Shown here in pieces: positions 1-12,513 of a DNA stretch of 64,000 nucleotides. Both the position numbers and the translations under genes were made by a program. The notes under the pieces are model-generated. The model was not told the DNA's origin. It searched no databases and saw nothing but the letters and a program-made list of their open reading frames with translations. Source of the stretch: Paramecium tetraurelia (lineage: Eukaryota; Ciliophora; Oligohymenophorea; Peniculida; Parameciidae); assembly GCF_000165425.1 (NCBI RefSeq), contig NW_001799627.1:208205-272204 (forward strand), written 5' to 3'. Numbering within the stretch: the first letter of the stretch is position 1; each line of letters opens with the position of its first letter.

Positions 1-482
1 AATCCATAGAAATGCATCACTAAGATCACCCAGAAGCCATACCAGGAGACAATGTAGGTTTTAATGTCAAAGGTGTATCAGTAAAAGATTTATAAAGAGG
101 ATATGTTGCTTCTGATTCTAAAAATGATCCAGCAAAAGAATCTACTTCATTTAATGCTCAAGTGATAATAATCAATCATCCTGGTTAAATTTAAAATGGA
201 TATTGTCCAGTTTTAGATTGTCATACAGCTCATGTTGCATGTAAGTTCGATTAGATAATATCTAAAATTGATAAAAGATCAGCTAAAGTAATTGAAGAAA
301 ATCCTAAATTTATTAAATCTGGAGATTCTGCAATTGTTAAATTAATACCAACCAAACCAATTTGTGTTGAAGCCTTTTCTGAATATCCACCTCTTGGTAG
401 ATTTGCAGTAAGAGACATGAAACAAACTGTTGCAGTTGGAGTAATTAAATCTGTTGAAAAAAAAGAAAATAAAAAAAAATGA
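1..482 (+). CDS. EF1A: Elongation factor 1-alpha, C-terminal part (partial)
   Basis: The frame that starts at base 3 is open to a TGA at 480-482 and gives about 159 residues of the last two beta-barrel domains of eEF1A, the GTPase that delivers aminoacyl-tRNA to the ribosome in the cytosol. Recognisable pieces are [12 protein letters not shown], then [24 protein letters not shown], the run [16 protein letters not shown], and the very typical [19 protein letters not shown], followed by a lysine-rich end (KKENKKK) as in other eEF1A proteins. The GTPase domain lies outside the window to the left. TAA and TAG stand where other species have glutamine, which fixes the genetic code for the rest of the region. 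Family assignment is firm. Confidence 0.93.
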
Positions 483-1059
483 TATTATATATATATATAT
501 ATTAATTATAAATTTTAATTATTTAAACCACTTTTTTATACTCAATTATATATATTAAGGAGATAGAAAGAATCTTTATTGAATATTTATAATATTATAT
601 TAATTTTTGCTGTTCCCTTTGCATTTTTTAATTTCCCTAATTTACCATGATTATTATAGCAACTCTAACATACTTTAGAAAATATATCATTATTTTATAC
701 ATAATACACACTAAAATAACCATTAAATAAACTTTATCCCACTTTCCCCTAATTTATCCTTATTCAAATATTTTCACATATCTATTTCATCTATACCTAA
801 TAGAAGTTTTTGTGATTATATTCTTCAAATTCATGTAGTTTCTTTGTAAAATTACTTTTTATTTTAGTTCGTATTGCATTAAATGATAAGAGAATTATAT
901 GCTTATATTTAATGTAAGAGAAATAAAATTGAACCTAACAACATTAGTTATTGTTAAAGGAATATTTTTTGCATAATAAATTACTGATTGTAATTTATTA
1001 CTTCTTTTATAATGAGAGTTTAGTAATAAAAGAGATTTATTAAGTAATTAATTTTATTT
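483..1059. other. Intergenic spacer with a TA microsatellite
   Basis: No gene seen. A run of alternating TA lies right after the EF1A stop at about 486-503. The rest is AT-rich sequence with frequent TGA in all frames. Confidence 0.6.
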
Positions 1060-1891
1060 ATGTCTGAATAAATGCTATTAAGGGCAGCCTTTGTTGACTT
1101 TTTAAAACAAATGCTTCCTTTAATTATTGATCCTTTACTTATTGTAAACAGCCATTTCAAAAACTTCACTCTACTACTTGAAGATTAGACAAAAACATCT
1201 CAATAGATTTTAGAATTTATAGAAAAACTTAAATTCTAACCCAAAACTGAAAATAAAGTTGCTCAATAAGCTATTATTACAGAACCAGTATCTAATCCCT
1301 AAGACCCAAAAGTATTAACAATCCCTTTAAACTAAGTTTAAGGGACAAGCTAAAATAGAGGATGTAAGTTTTTAAAAAAATCATATAGATCACAGAAGGT
1401 ATTTGAGTCATTAAACTGATATCTATTCAAGAATAAAAAAAGACAATTTGCAAGACAAATAGCCTATTCAAGAAGAAATCTAGCCAAAGCCAGCTGCTAT
1501 TGAAAAGATTTAAGTTTAATGTACTATTTTTGTTTTTATTTAAGAGCCTGGAAAATTCACTTGCTAATTCTAAAAGTTTCTCTAAATATAAGATAATGAT
1601 GGATTCTCTATAGTTTCTAAAGAATGTATTTTAGATGACTTAGAATTGGCGATGAAAGAATTTCGAAGAAATACAAAGACTTTGCTTTGTATGGCAGAAA
1701 GGAGCTCCGAAGTCAATACTAGTGAATCTACTGAAGTTGATAAGACCCTTAAACATAAGGATTACAACTTTAGTAAATACTTAGAGACAGCAGTGGAACA
1801 CCAGGAAAATAAAACAGCCGAAAATACTCTTAGAAGAGGGAATAATTTTAATATTCTTTAAAAATACAAGACAGTGATTAAAAATAATTGA
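1060..1891 (+). CDS. Hypothetical protein, 268 residues
   Basis: ATG at 1060 opens a frame that, after removal of one 25-base intron (1364-1388, GTAAG...TAG), runs to a TGA at 1889-1891. The exon join restores a continuous frame, and the last 80 codons (for example MKEFRRNTKTLLCMAERSSE) have normal codon use, so I consider it a real gene. The N-terminus is hydrophobic and leucine-rich (MLLRAAFVDFLKQMLPLIID after the first four codons). The remainder is polar with many lysines, glutamates and threonines and no motif I recognise. It converges tail-to-tail with the kinase gene that ends at 2001, leaving only about 110 bases. Function unknown. Confidence 0.6.
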
Positions 1892-2000
1892 TCATCTACA
1901 ATTGTTTCAAAAATAATATAGATATATGATAAACATTTATATATTCTAATAAATAATCTATTTTCTCAGTTAATATTTTTTTTCAAATCATGAAAATCTA

Positions 2001-3917
2001 TCATTCCTAACATATGGTTGATACCTAGATTAAATATATATTTTACATGGATTATTATTAGTTAAATGATGGAGGTGGTATGGTTTATTACTGGATATAT
2101 TGGGATATGGCTGGTTATTTCAAAGGCGATATTTATTCATTCTATTAAATGTATGGAGAAAATGATTGTGAAAAGGACGGTTATTTTTAAAATTGTGATT
2201 ATTACAATAATTAGGGTGGAGGTTATGCTTAATTTATTTGATTATATTAGTTAAATTGCGATTGGAATTGAGGATTTAATTACGAAGTTTGAAAATATTA
2301 ATTTAGTTAAGAGTTTCCTAAAGGTATAGTCTAAATTGGTTGAATATTGGATGGCATTCCAGGTTAAGGTAAAAATGAGTTATTTGTTTATGGTAGAATG
2401 GGAACATATGGATCAGTAGTTTAATACGGGTTGCATTTGGACATTACCTCTCTACTTTTTTGAAGAGCTCTTTATATGACAGGGTCCATATCTAAAAAGT
2501 TTGGTTGATACGGATTTTGAATATTTTAGTTTGAAATTCTATAGGTTTCAGTATCATCTTGATGAGTAAATGTAGTAGGAACTGTGGCAGCTTATTATTA
2601 TTAAACAGCCTCTCCTTTTAGAACTTGGAATCTTTCTTTTAGTTATCGAATTTTATCCAATCCACCTTATGAAGTGATATGAGTCTATTGATAATTGGAC
2701 TCATATTTTGATTGAGTAGTAATTTCGAAATCATAGTTGTTTTATTTGTTTACTTCAGCAACAGGAGCAGATTCTAAATTAGCTTAGAAATTAGATGTGA
2801 CCTATCTATTAAAGGAATCATTAATAAGGTTGTGTTACTCATAAAGAGATTGAGGCTAGCTTTCTATAATTTACTCTTATGAGAAATTATTCTAACTCTT
2901 AATACGCAATGTTGATTTAATAGCTTGATCTTGCATATTCAATGCATATAAATTTGGAGATATTCTATTGGAATCCACGTGAGATATTTTATCTAAGATT
3001 TCAAGATATGAAGGTCTATGATATGTGTTGAGTTATAATAAATCTTTTAATAAGTGTTTCATTGGATCAGAGTAATTGTACTTTTCAAATGTACTGTTCA
3101 GTTTTTAATTAGCTAGCTCAGAATTAAAAGTAAAATTATTATAGAATTTTTTCACATCCATATTAGTTATGCATACCAAGAAAATAACACCTAGTATAAA
3201 TACATTTTGTTTTTCAATAGAATATTCTTATTTATCCTTAAATTCTAGATAATGATAATTACATTTTAACGTTCATTTTCCAATACATACAATTGCTCAG
3301 GAGTAAGGTATTCAACTTCCCTCAATTGAGTAAAGACTTTTTGATAGGCACTTTATTGATTAGCTAAACAACATAATTCTAATAGCTTAACTTCACCATT
3401 TAGTTTGATTCTTATATTGTTTGGATGCAAGTCATGGTATTACAGATTATTTATTTATAGATCTTTCAAGCCAGAAAGAATGGTTTATGCCAAATACCAA
3501 AGTTCTCCCTCATTATAACTATTAAGAATAATTTATGATTTAATACGTTCTATCATTGGCTCTTCGATTTAAGATATCATCTTATAAGCTTTTTTCTAAA
3601 TATTCCAATCCAACATGCAAAAGATTTATATTGCTGCATAAATCCTCTGTTGTTTGCACCTAATAATCCAATATTTTTGTAAAGTATTGATTGTTTTATT
3701 ATTTTCTACATAACATCATTATATACCTCAATTGAATAATGTTAGCCCTTTTTTCCATATCTGATTGATCGTAAAATTTTATGAGTGCCATTTAATCGGT
3801 TCGTTTTGTTTTATTACTAAATAGTTGAATTTCTCCATATCCATCATCCTGTGCAATATTGAGAAAATTGTATTCGTTTAATAATTCAAAATTTTATTTT
3901 GAGCTGTTAGCTCCCAT
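2001..3917 (-). CDS. Protein kinase-like protein with degenerate DFG motif and long Gln-rich tail
   Basis: Start ATG at 3917, stop TGA at 2003-2001; three introns at 3706-3726 (21 bases), 3519-3546 (28) and 3245-3270 (26) join cleanly to give 613 residues. The first 280 residues follow the protein kinase fold: a glycine loop (DDGYGEIQL), ALIKF with the ATP-binding lysine, NEGELWYLAQTILSGLKDL of helix E, the catalytic loop YHDLHPNNIRI in which HDLxPxN keeps the Asp and Asn, and YLTPEQL in place of the APE segment. The magnesium-binding DFG is not seen; the expected place reads KLLELCCL. The kinase may therefore be weak, atypical or a pseudokinase. The last 300 residues are rich in Gln, Pro, Ser and Asn (for example QQQQAATVP) and look disordered. 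The family resembles the large set of Paramecium CAMK/ULK-like kinases; the substrate is unknown. Confidence 0.82.
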
Positions 3918-4577
3918 TTATAAAATATTATTATAATTAATAAAACATTTTATTTGGATTTATTTCAATGAGAAAATATTATTTAGATAATAATTTTAGA
4001 CTAAAACTTTTTGTAGATTGTTCTTCAGCAAAATGACTGTCGATAGAAATTAAAAATATCTTAATATAATTATCTATATCTATATAATGCAACTTGATAC
4101 ATAAGGCTTCGAAATGAGATTATTATAACACAAGTAAGCCGAAAAGGAATGGTCATTTTACAAATTATCGTATACATGATTAAAACAAATAATTTGGATA
4201 TTCTATTAAATCTCAATTTTCATTTGAAAATAATTGTTTAACTCAAATTAATAAATAGTTGTTACGATCTACAGTTAATAATATAATATTACAATAGAGG
4301 GATATTTTTTATATTAGTTAATATAATTGAATATATATATAAAAATGATCAACTAGTAATTATAATTCTAAATTTACAAAAAAATGATTCACATGAATAA
4401 GTAATGTTGTTATTTTTTTGTGAACTAATTTTTTTAAAATGTTTTTATGTCAAAATAAATCATTATAGTTTTATTTGAGGTACTTGTGGATATTATGTAT
4501 TTCTACTTAAGATAATATGTTTTTTAACACTTTAAATCTTTGGTATAATATAAGTGTTAAAAAACATTATATTTAAA
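3918..4577. other. Divergent intergenic region between kinase and K+ channel
   Basis: This 660-base spacer separates two head-to-head genes and should hold both promoters. No coding frame is seen. Its right end carries a perfect inverted repeat, listed separately. Confidence 0.55.
4517..4567. repeat. Perfect 16-bp inverted repeat just before the K+ channel start
   Basis: The arm at 4517-4532 (ATGTTTTTTAACACTT) is matched exactly by its reverse complement at 4552-4567, with a 19-base spacer. The pair ends ten bases before the ATG at 4578. It can form a stem-loop in DNA or in the 5' leader if transcription begins upstream; alternatively it is an operator-like site or a remnant of a small excised element. 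Only the repeat itself is directly seen. Confidence 0.8.
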
Positions 4578-6543
4578 ATGATGGATCAATAAATTACAGT
4601 ATTTAATGTGTTCTTTGGAAAGGTGGATTTTATGAGAAGTTTTACGTTTTATAGAAAATTGAAACATGAAAAAAAAACAATGTTAGTGGCACTTTGGAGG
4701 AGAGTCTTTTTGGCAACCTACTTTATTGGAATCATGAGGTCATTTCAAAATAGAGTGAAAATTTTCGGGGCCATTAGATAGGATGATCATATGAATATGA
4801 TTGAAGATGAAGTTTTTAAATCAAACTAAGAGGAGAAGAAAACTTACATGTTTTATCCTGATGAGTAGTTTAAAACCTTCTGGAATTTGCTCTTAATATT
4901 TTTATTGTTAGCTACAGCTGTCATCACTCCATTCAAAGTTTGTTTTGTAATTATTTTAAAGTGAAAATAGATTGATTCAGGCAACGATGGGTTTTGGTTT
5001 TGGATTGATATAATATTTGATGTATTATTTTTCGCAGATATTGTAATAAATTTTCTAAGTGCATTTTTTGATGAAGAATATAGAATCATTGATGATTATT
5101 ATCTGATAGCAAAATAATATATAACAGGGTGGTTTGTAATTGATTTTATTGCAGTCTTACCAATCACATATTTTTTGGATGACAACACAGATGCTCCAGC
5201 CTTAAGATATAATAAATTATTAAGATTAATTAGGTTGCCAAGATTGTATCGTCTCGCTAGATTATTAAAAATATCAAAGACTAATCTCAATATTAAGAAT
5301 AAAACTCAAACAGCCAGGATCTTATCATATTTCGGAATAAATGAAGGAATAATCAAAGGTTTGATCTTGCTAGGGAAAATCTTACTAATAAATCACTTGG
5401 TTGCCTGCTTTTGGTACTTTGTAGCCAAATTTAATGATTTTGAAGGTGACACTTGGGTTGCTTAATCTAATTTGAAGGAAGCATCACTATATAACTAATA
5501 TATTGCCTCTTTTGAATGGAGCTTATAAACTTTAACTACAGTTGGTTATGGAGACATTAGGGCAACAACAACTGAAGAAAGGATATTTGCTATAATTTGG
5601 ATGATTTTTGGGACTGGTTTCTTCTCATACACATTAGGAAAGTTGTCTTCTATTTTGGAGAATGTTGACAAAAAATGGGTTGATTTTGAGAGGAGAATGC
5701 ATTTATTCAATGATTTTTCTGTTCGAGTCAAATTGCCATATGCATTAAAATGCAAAGTACATAAATATTATCGAAACAATTATTTAAAGAATGTTTATAC
5801 ATCATTAGATCCAAAAAAATTGATTCAAGAATTGCCATCCTAGTTACGTAATGAATTGTTGATGATTTGTTACAAATATTTGATAGAAAGTGTAACCTTA
5901 TTGAAGATAGATAATAATTTTACAGCTACAATTTTGTTGCATCTTAACTTTCTCGAAGTTCATCCTGGAGAGATTATATATAGAGAGGATGATCCACCAA
6001 CAGATATTTATTTCATAGAGAAAGGAAAAGTAAATTTTGTTACTCATGACAAATATACTTTAATAACATTATTAGAAGCTTCATTTTTTGGTGAGATTGA
6101 AGCTTTCGAAGATATCAACAGAGAATATTTTGCTATAGCTAAAGAACCTACCAATTTGTAACTTATATTTTATATTAAGATTCTTTTGTTCTTATGAAAA
6201 TTTTCGAAGTTTACTAAAGGAATTTCCATCAGTGGCATCGGAAGTTAAGTTAATATATGATAAAAGGAAATAAAAATACAAAACTTGTCTCTATATGATT
6301 GAATTGCAGAGGAAGAGAAACTCTAGCTCAGAATCTAAAGAAGTAAACTATCAACTATATTTTTATTAGGAATTATAAAATAGTACTTAGTATTATCTTG
6401 GCTTGATTGCACAATATGAAGAAGAACAAAATAGATTAAATTACAATAAAGGATTAATTTCAAAAAAAAGCAAGAGCGTTCTAGACCAATTTTCTTTCAA
6501 AAAGAAACAATAAAAAATGTCAGTATTTTAAACACTTAAGTGA
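4578..6543 (+). CDS. Voltage-gated-type K+ channel with cyclic nucleotide-binding domain
   Basis: Six-helix channel of the CNG/HCN/Eag superfamily, expected in the surface or ciliary membrane. Start ATG at 4578 (a second ATG follows directly), stop at 6541-6543; introns 4947-4970 and 6158-6179 are needed to keep the frame, and a further 27-base candidate (6343-6369) could also be spliced, giving 639 or 630 residues. S1 lies near residue 100 (FWNLLLIFLLLATAV), S2-S3 follow (WIDIIFDVLFFADIVINFL; GWFVIDFIAVLP). The S4 voltage sensor has regularly spaced arginines (LLRLIRLPRLYRLARLLK) near residues 200-225. The pore signature TLTTVGYGD near residue 312 predicts potassium selectivity. After a C-linker, residues about 440-515 form the nucleotide-binding fold (HPGEIIYREDDPPTDIYFI, then FFGEI). 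It belongs to the greatly expanded Paramecium K+ channel family; ligand and gating are not predictable here. Confidence 0.92.
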
Positions 6544-6563
6544 AATAATATTAATTATTACCA

Positions 6564-9246
6564 ATGAAGCAGTAAATTATATTTATAATCTATTTTTATT
6601 TGAGTAAACGATTCATTTAAATAATTTTCCATTTCAAAAGTAATATGTTTTGTTTTTTCATAATTAAAGCAAGAATTATCTGATATTTCATCAGTAAAAC
6701 AAAGAGTTTATTATTCAGGAAATGCTGAGTTAAAATTATTATTAATTTTTAGGTTAATAAATCTCTAATCTTATGAAACATTAAAATATCTAAGCCTTAT
6801 AATTGGCAGGCACTTTATGATAACTAATGATTAATTAAATATTTAAAGTTAGGATTATTCATTAACCCTGTTAATCGAATACGATTTTGATGAAATCAAA
6901 GCCCTAAAAACAATTCAAAATTAATCTATAAGGCTGGTTAATAATTTAAATATATATATTTATTATGAAGTTGAAAGTAGTCAATATATTTAGTATTCAT
7001 AATTTTTAATTGAAAAGCCTCATAGAATTAAAAATTAAAAAGTGATATTTGATATCACAGACACGCAGGAAGAGAATGAATTGAAAGAAGTTTAGATTAT
7101 AATACAATAGATATAGATTAATAAATTTTTATTTGTGCATTTTATTGCAATGAAAGGACCTGTAATTATTATAAATCGTATTTTAGTTTCTATGGGGATT
7201 CGTGTACAAATCGCTATTCAATTTCAGAAGTAAGATGGTAATATTGATATATTAGAGCCTTCTTTTAAACTTATGCAAAATCCATTTAGTTTAAATAAGG
7301 ATGATTTAATTAAAAAGGCTATCAATATTCCAGATCAGTAGTTTGACTTCAAACCTTTTATCTAACCTGATGCATCATTCCTTGTGAATCAGTAAAATAT
7401 TTAAAACTTGCGTTTATTGCAAAAAGAATTCGCTTCAGATCCTCAAAATCCTGAGAAGGCATTCAAGTACATAAGGTAATTGAATCGTATGAAATTACAT
7501 GATGATGCACTTCGTATATTTAGGTAAACAGGTATGATTAGAATATTAACAGTAGATGACTTTCGTGAAAATGCTACTGAAAAATAACATCAATAATTAT
7601 AGGAACAATACGGTATTGCAGTAACCAATTTGAAGTCTAATTAATACAGTGACAAGCGTAGATCACTAATACTACCTGGAATGATCTAATTGTTGATAAC
7701 AGCAGGCATCCTTTATTAGATGGCTTATTTCTTTTAACCAAATCATTCAAAGTCGAAAAATGAAAAAAATTAAAAAGATGCTCCCGAACAAGGAGCTGGT
7801 AGAATGGATCGTTTTTATAACATTTTAAGAAGCAACTAAGCAGTTTAAGAGGAAAGAAACATTCCTACACGCTTTAATGATGTATTAGGAATAGATGAGT
7901 TCAAAGAAGAATTGGAAGAAATAGTGGAATTCTTAAAGAATCCAAAAAAGTATACTGATTCTGGGGCAAAGTTGCCAAAAGGCATTTTATTAGTAGGACC
8001 TCCAGGAACAGGTAAGACACTTTTGGCTAGAGCCTTGGCAGGAGAAGCGGGATGTGCATTCTTTTATAAATCAGGATCTGAATTTGATGAGATGTTTGTG
8101 GGTGTGGGGGCATCACGTGTGAGAGAAATATTTAAGACAGCAAGACAGAAGGCTCCATCAATAATTTTTATAGATGAAATAGATAGTATTGGAGGGAGAA
8201 GGAGAGCATAAGACCCAGGTTATTCGAGAGACACAATAAATTAAATATTGACAGAGATGGATGGATTTAAATAGAGTGAAAGTGTAATAGTGATTGGGGC
8301 AACCAATTTTGAATAGGTATGATGAGTATATTAATAATATAGGTTCTTGATCCAGCATTAAAACGACCAGGAAGATTTGATAAAATGATTCATGTGCCAT
8401 TGCCAGATGTGAAAGGTAGGGAATAGATATTTTCGTATTATTTGTAAAGGATTAAATACGATGTTTAAAAGGTATTGCCAACCAATTTGGCAAGATAGAC
8501 CAGTGGTTTCAGTGGTGCTGATATTTAAAATATGGTCAATGTAGCAATTTTGAATGCAATAAAATATGACAGGTAGATTGCAACGACTGAAGACTTTGAA
8601 TTTGCAATAGATAGAATTGCGATGGGAGTGGGTAGAAAGAATATGCATGTTGGTGATAAGGAGAAGTTGATGACTGCTTATCATGAAGGGGGACATGCCT
8701 TAACCAGTTTGTTGACTGAAGGAGCCATGCCTCTTCACAAAGTTACAATTCTTCCAAGGGGTGGAGCTTTGGGATTTGTATTAATGTTTATTTGACTTAG
8801 ACTTCAATGCTTCCGGAGAAGGATCAACTAAATTATACAAGAAAGGGAATCATTGCATCAATTGATGTGGCTATGGGTGGCAGAGCAGCAGAAGATCTGT
8901 TCTTGGGAAAAGATGATATCACAAGTGGATGCAGTAATGATTTGGCCAAAGCTACTGATCTTGCTTATATGTTTGTTAAATAATTAGGAATGGATGACAA
9001 GATATCTTTGATTTCAATTTAAAGTGATAGAGTGAAAACTAGTGATCAATTCGATTATATGGTTGACATGGAAGTTAAGAAAATATTGGAAGTATCATAA
9101 ATTTAACCATTTCATAGGAATCCTACAATAGAGTCAAAAGTTTGTTGAAAGTCAATGAGTCAAAACTAAAGGACTTGGCTACGGAATTAGTGAAGAGAGA
9201 GACACTCTCAGCTGAGGAGATCAGGAAGTTATTATAGATTAAATGA
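6564..9246 (+). CDS. FtsH/Yme1-type AAA zinc metalloprotease
   Basis: ATP-dependent membrane protease, probably in the mitochondrial inner membrane (i-AAA or m-AAA type), which degrades damaged membrane proteins. A membrane helix lies near 7672-7734 ([19 protein letters not shown]). The AAA domain has Walker A GPPGTGKT (7996-8019), Walker B IIFIDEID and the second region of homology ([10 protein letters not shown], then ATNFEQ). The protease domain has the zinc motif HEGGH ([10 protein letters not shown]), and the third ligand region near [12 protein letters not shown]. Clear introns are 8317-8342, 8778-8800 and 9092-9117. The 5' end is uncertain: the frame is open upstream to about 6674, and the proposed ATG at 6564 requires a 34-base intron (6640-6673) and perhaps another at 6572-6604. 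The N-terminal 350 residues are poorly conserved. The tandem exchanger gene begins 65 bases after the stop. Confidence 0.86.
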
Positions 9247-9311
9247 ATATAATTAACGTGATTTTACATTTATATGATGGTTTAGTAAAAAATAATAAAT
9301 TTATTTAAATT

Positions 9312-12300
9312 ATGGGTCAAGAAGGTGAAGCCATCACATCAACTGAAGGCACCTAGATCTAAGATTCATTGTATAGAGATGAAGAGAAGATGGAGGAATC
9401 TGCGAATGTGGCATATTTGCTAACTCTTGGCATCTTATTGGGTCTAGCCTTAAGGGAGTTCAATAAGAAAACCAAGTAATGCAGCAAACTTTAATATATA
9501 GATTTCCCTATTCTCCTATGGTCTTAGCTTGTGGATTGTTGATAGGTTTATTATAAAGCACTCTTGGGTATTTGGGAGAAAGTGCTAGTATCTTGAGTCA
9601 TATGCATCCACATTTAATTGTTTATATCTTTATTCCTGTTCTGCTTTTTGAATCGGCATTTAATTGCGATTGGTACGTATTCAAATACCAAATGGTCAAT
9701 ATCCTGCTATTGGCTGGCCCTGGAGTTGGTTGGGTATTTTTGAGTTAATTATTCTTAGGGAGCAATTCTTTTAGGAATTGTATTTAAAGTGTTCCTATTC
9801 TATAGCAATGAAGACATGAATTGGTATTAAGCATTCACTTTGGGTTCTGTGTTATCTGCAACAGATCCAGTAGCCGTTGTTGCTTTGTTAAAGGAATTAG
9901 GTGCAAGTGCAGCATTTAATCATTTGATTGAAGGAGAAGCATTATTAAATGATGGAGTAGCAATGGTGTTTTTTATTTTTTTCAATAAGCTTTCTAAAGC
10001 AGCTGCTGGAATAGGTGGTGGAGTTACCTTTGGAGGAGTGTTACTAAACTTCGTGAGGAATTCAATTGTTGGTCCTGTATTAGGAGTGGTGGTCGGATTC
10101 TTCGGAGCTTTGTGGGCAAGAAGAATAGTAGGAGATGATGTTGAGGTAGGTTGGTTGACATTCATATTCACATATCTGACATTCTATTGGGCTGAATTTT
10201 GTTTCTTTAAGACTAGTGGGTTATTGGCTGTTGTGTCTTTGGGTTTGTTTTGGAGTGCATTTGGTAAGACCAAAATAAGATCTGAGAGCGAACATGCAGT
10301 TCATACAGTTTGGAGTTTTGTTCAATATTTCTGTGATACAACTGTGTTTCTGTTGGTGGGTATGATAGTTGGCACAGAGGTGATTGAGGAGAGATACATT
10401 TATACATCTGATTACTTCAGAATGATTGTGTTTTATTTCTTTATGATCATATGCAGATACTTGATGGTTATTTCATTTTGGCCATTGTTGAAGAAATACG
10501 GATATCCAATGTCATAGCCAGAGTTGATAGTGTTTGTCTATGGAGGTCTGAGAGGAGCTTTGGGGTTAACACTTTCATTGATGGTTGGATGCGATGAAGA
10601 TCTTCCACCAAGATTTAGACATTTAGCTGTGTTCTTTACTGCTGGAATGGCTGCTCTGACTAATCTTGTTAATGGAACTACCTGCAAGGCTTTGGTGAAC
10701 TATTTAAACATGATAGAGAATCCAGTGATTAAAAAGAAAGTGTATAAACGATATTTGACTGACATGATTGTAGATCAAGAAGATACAATAAAGGAATTGG
10801 AAGGAGATGATCACTTTGCTATGGCTGATTGGAATCAAGTCAAATCACTTGTAGGATCACAATAGTTTTTATAGGAAGTAGTCTAATTGGAGAATGAAAT
10901 CAAATAAATTCAAGGTGGCAATCTCAGTAGAGTTTCTTATGAAGGAATGACAGACACTGACACCTTTGGAGAGGTTAGATACAGAGTGCTCAGAATTCTA
11001 AAGGGATTATATTACTCAAAATTTGAACATGGACAATGTGATGAAGATTCTGTTAGATTGCTTGTGGAATCAAGTGATGTTGCTCTTGATCACACTGGAT
11101 CAATTTTGAATATTTGGGAACAATTATTCCAAAGCTTCACTAGTTTTAGCAGTATCAAGTACTTTTTTAGAGCCAAGGAATGGACTTTCCTCGGTGGATA
11201 TGCTTAGTAATATATCACCAAGCATTTGGGATTCGTCTATGATGTAACAACAACATTCATATCATGTGCCAATGAAGTACTCACATTACAAGAACACATG
11301 CCTATGAATAAGAGTGCAGTTAGATTGATTATGGAAGAGATCAAAACAGAAATCAACAAAGCTGAACTCTATTTGGCCACTTTAAATGACACATTCCCAG
11401 AAGTCATCAGAGCCATATAAACAAAGAGAGCTTCACATACAGTTCTTATGCATCAAAGACACCATCTTGAAGAAAATTAGAAGAATGGACTTGTAGATGA
11501 TAAAGAATTCAATCAACTTAAAAGTAACATTGATGCTCGTCTTGTTTAACTTGAAAATCATGTCTTTGATTGGCAAATTCCAACTTTCCATTCCTTTGCT
11601 ATGGAATTCCCAGTTTTCGCTGGTGTCCCCAAGGAAGAATTAGATACCATCATTAAATCCACTTACGAGAAAAGATATCAATCTGATGAAATTATCTATG
11701 AGAAAGGTATGACCTGTCAAAATATCTACATCATCTAAAAAGGAAATGTCATAGATGAAGTTGGATCTCATCAATTGAAAAAGGGACTAGGATCATTATT
11801 ATCATATGCCAATCTGATTGGTGATGGTAAATGCATGACTACTGCCAAAGCAGCCTCTGAAACTGTGTTACATTCCTTAAACTTAAATGTACTTAAGTCT
11901 TTGATGTAAAAGTCAGAAGCCTTCGAGTAGAAGATCTATGTTAACTCTATTGGTAAATTATTTTTATATTAGTTTTTTAGAATATCTTATTAAATTATAT
12001 GAATCTCAAGCGGGACCGTTGGGTTAAATGGAATAAAAACGGTTAGGCACATTCCTTAGACAGAAGGCTCAATTCAGAAAGTTTGATGTGCATTCAAATG
12101 TCGAATTCATGTTTGGAGGTTACATTATAAAAGGAGAAATCTAAAGTTGCATCCAGGATGAGAATGAGGGAGTCGAACGATACAATGACTATTGGTAATG
12201 ATTTGGTGTAAGTTAGCTATGTACCACCTAGAGAGAATGATTTCAATGTTACAAAAGCACTCATCTGTTTGGTTTTCGATGATGCTATTGATATGATTAA

Positions 12301-12406
12301 ACAGGATAGATTGGAGTAATTTAACCTAGAGAATCATGAGGAGATTATAGATCAGAGATTCTCAAGGATAGATGTTCAATAGTAATATTAGTAATAGGAA
12401 TTATGA
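9312..12406 (+). CDS. SOS1-like Na+/H+ exchanger A
   Basis: Membrane antiporter of the CPA1 family exchanging Na+ (or K+) for H+. Start ATG 9312, stop 12404-12406, introns 9476-9501, 9734-9758, 11953-11980 and 12195-12216; 997 residues. Residues from about 35 to 430 are the multi-helix exchanger: HMHPHLIVYIFIPVLLFES is TM3-like, the ion-binding signature reads SATDPVAVVALLKELG, and IEGEALLNDGVAMVFF holds the acidic pair typical of NHE proteins. FVYGGLRGALGLTLSLMV is the late conserved helix. The cytosolic half has the helical block seen in plant SOS1 (RYRVLRILKGLYY, VRLLVESSDVALD), and then a cyclic-nucleotide-binding-like fold near residues 760-850 (SDEIIYEKGMTCQNIYIIQ). There is no voltage-sensor block as in sperm NHE. 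Followed 107 bases later by a paralogue of exactly the same length. Confidence 0.9.
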
Positions 12407-12513
12407 ATCCAATAAACAAACATATATATTTTAGAATTAAAATTGTTATTCATATTAAAAATTAATATATAGAACCAGAATATTGTTCTTTTCCAACATC
12501 ATATTATAATTAA

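Noticed and set aside
486-503. TA dinucleotide run as possible element boundary
   Set aside because: Simple repeat after a gene end; no flanking repeats or element coding sequence. TA-bounded excision scars cannot be told from macronuclear sequence alone.
2048-3140. A plus-strand reading that is continuous if TGA is taken as tryptophan
   Set aside because: The opposite strand holds a protein kinase with correct motifs and introns, and all known genes here end at TGA. The plus reading is a shadow.
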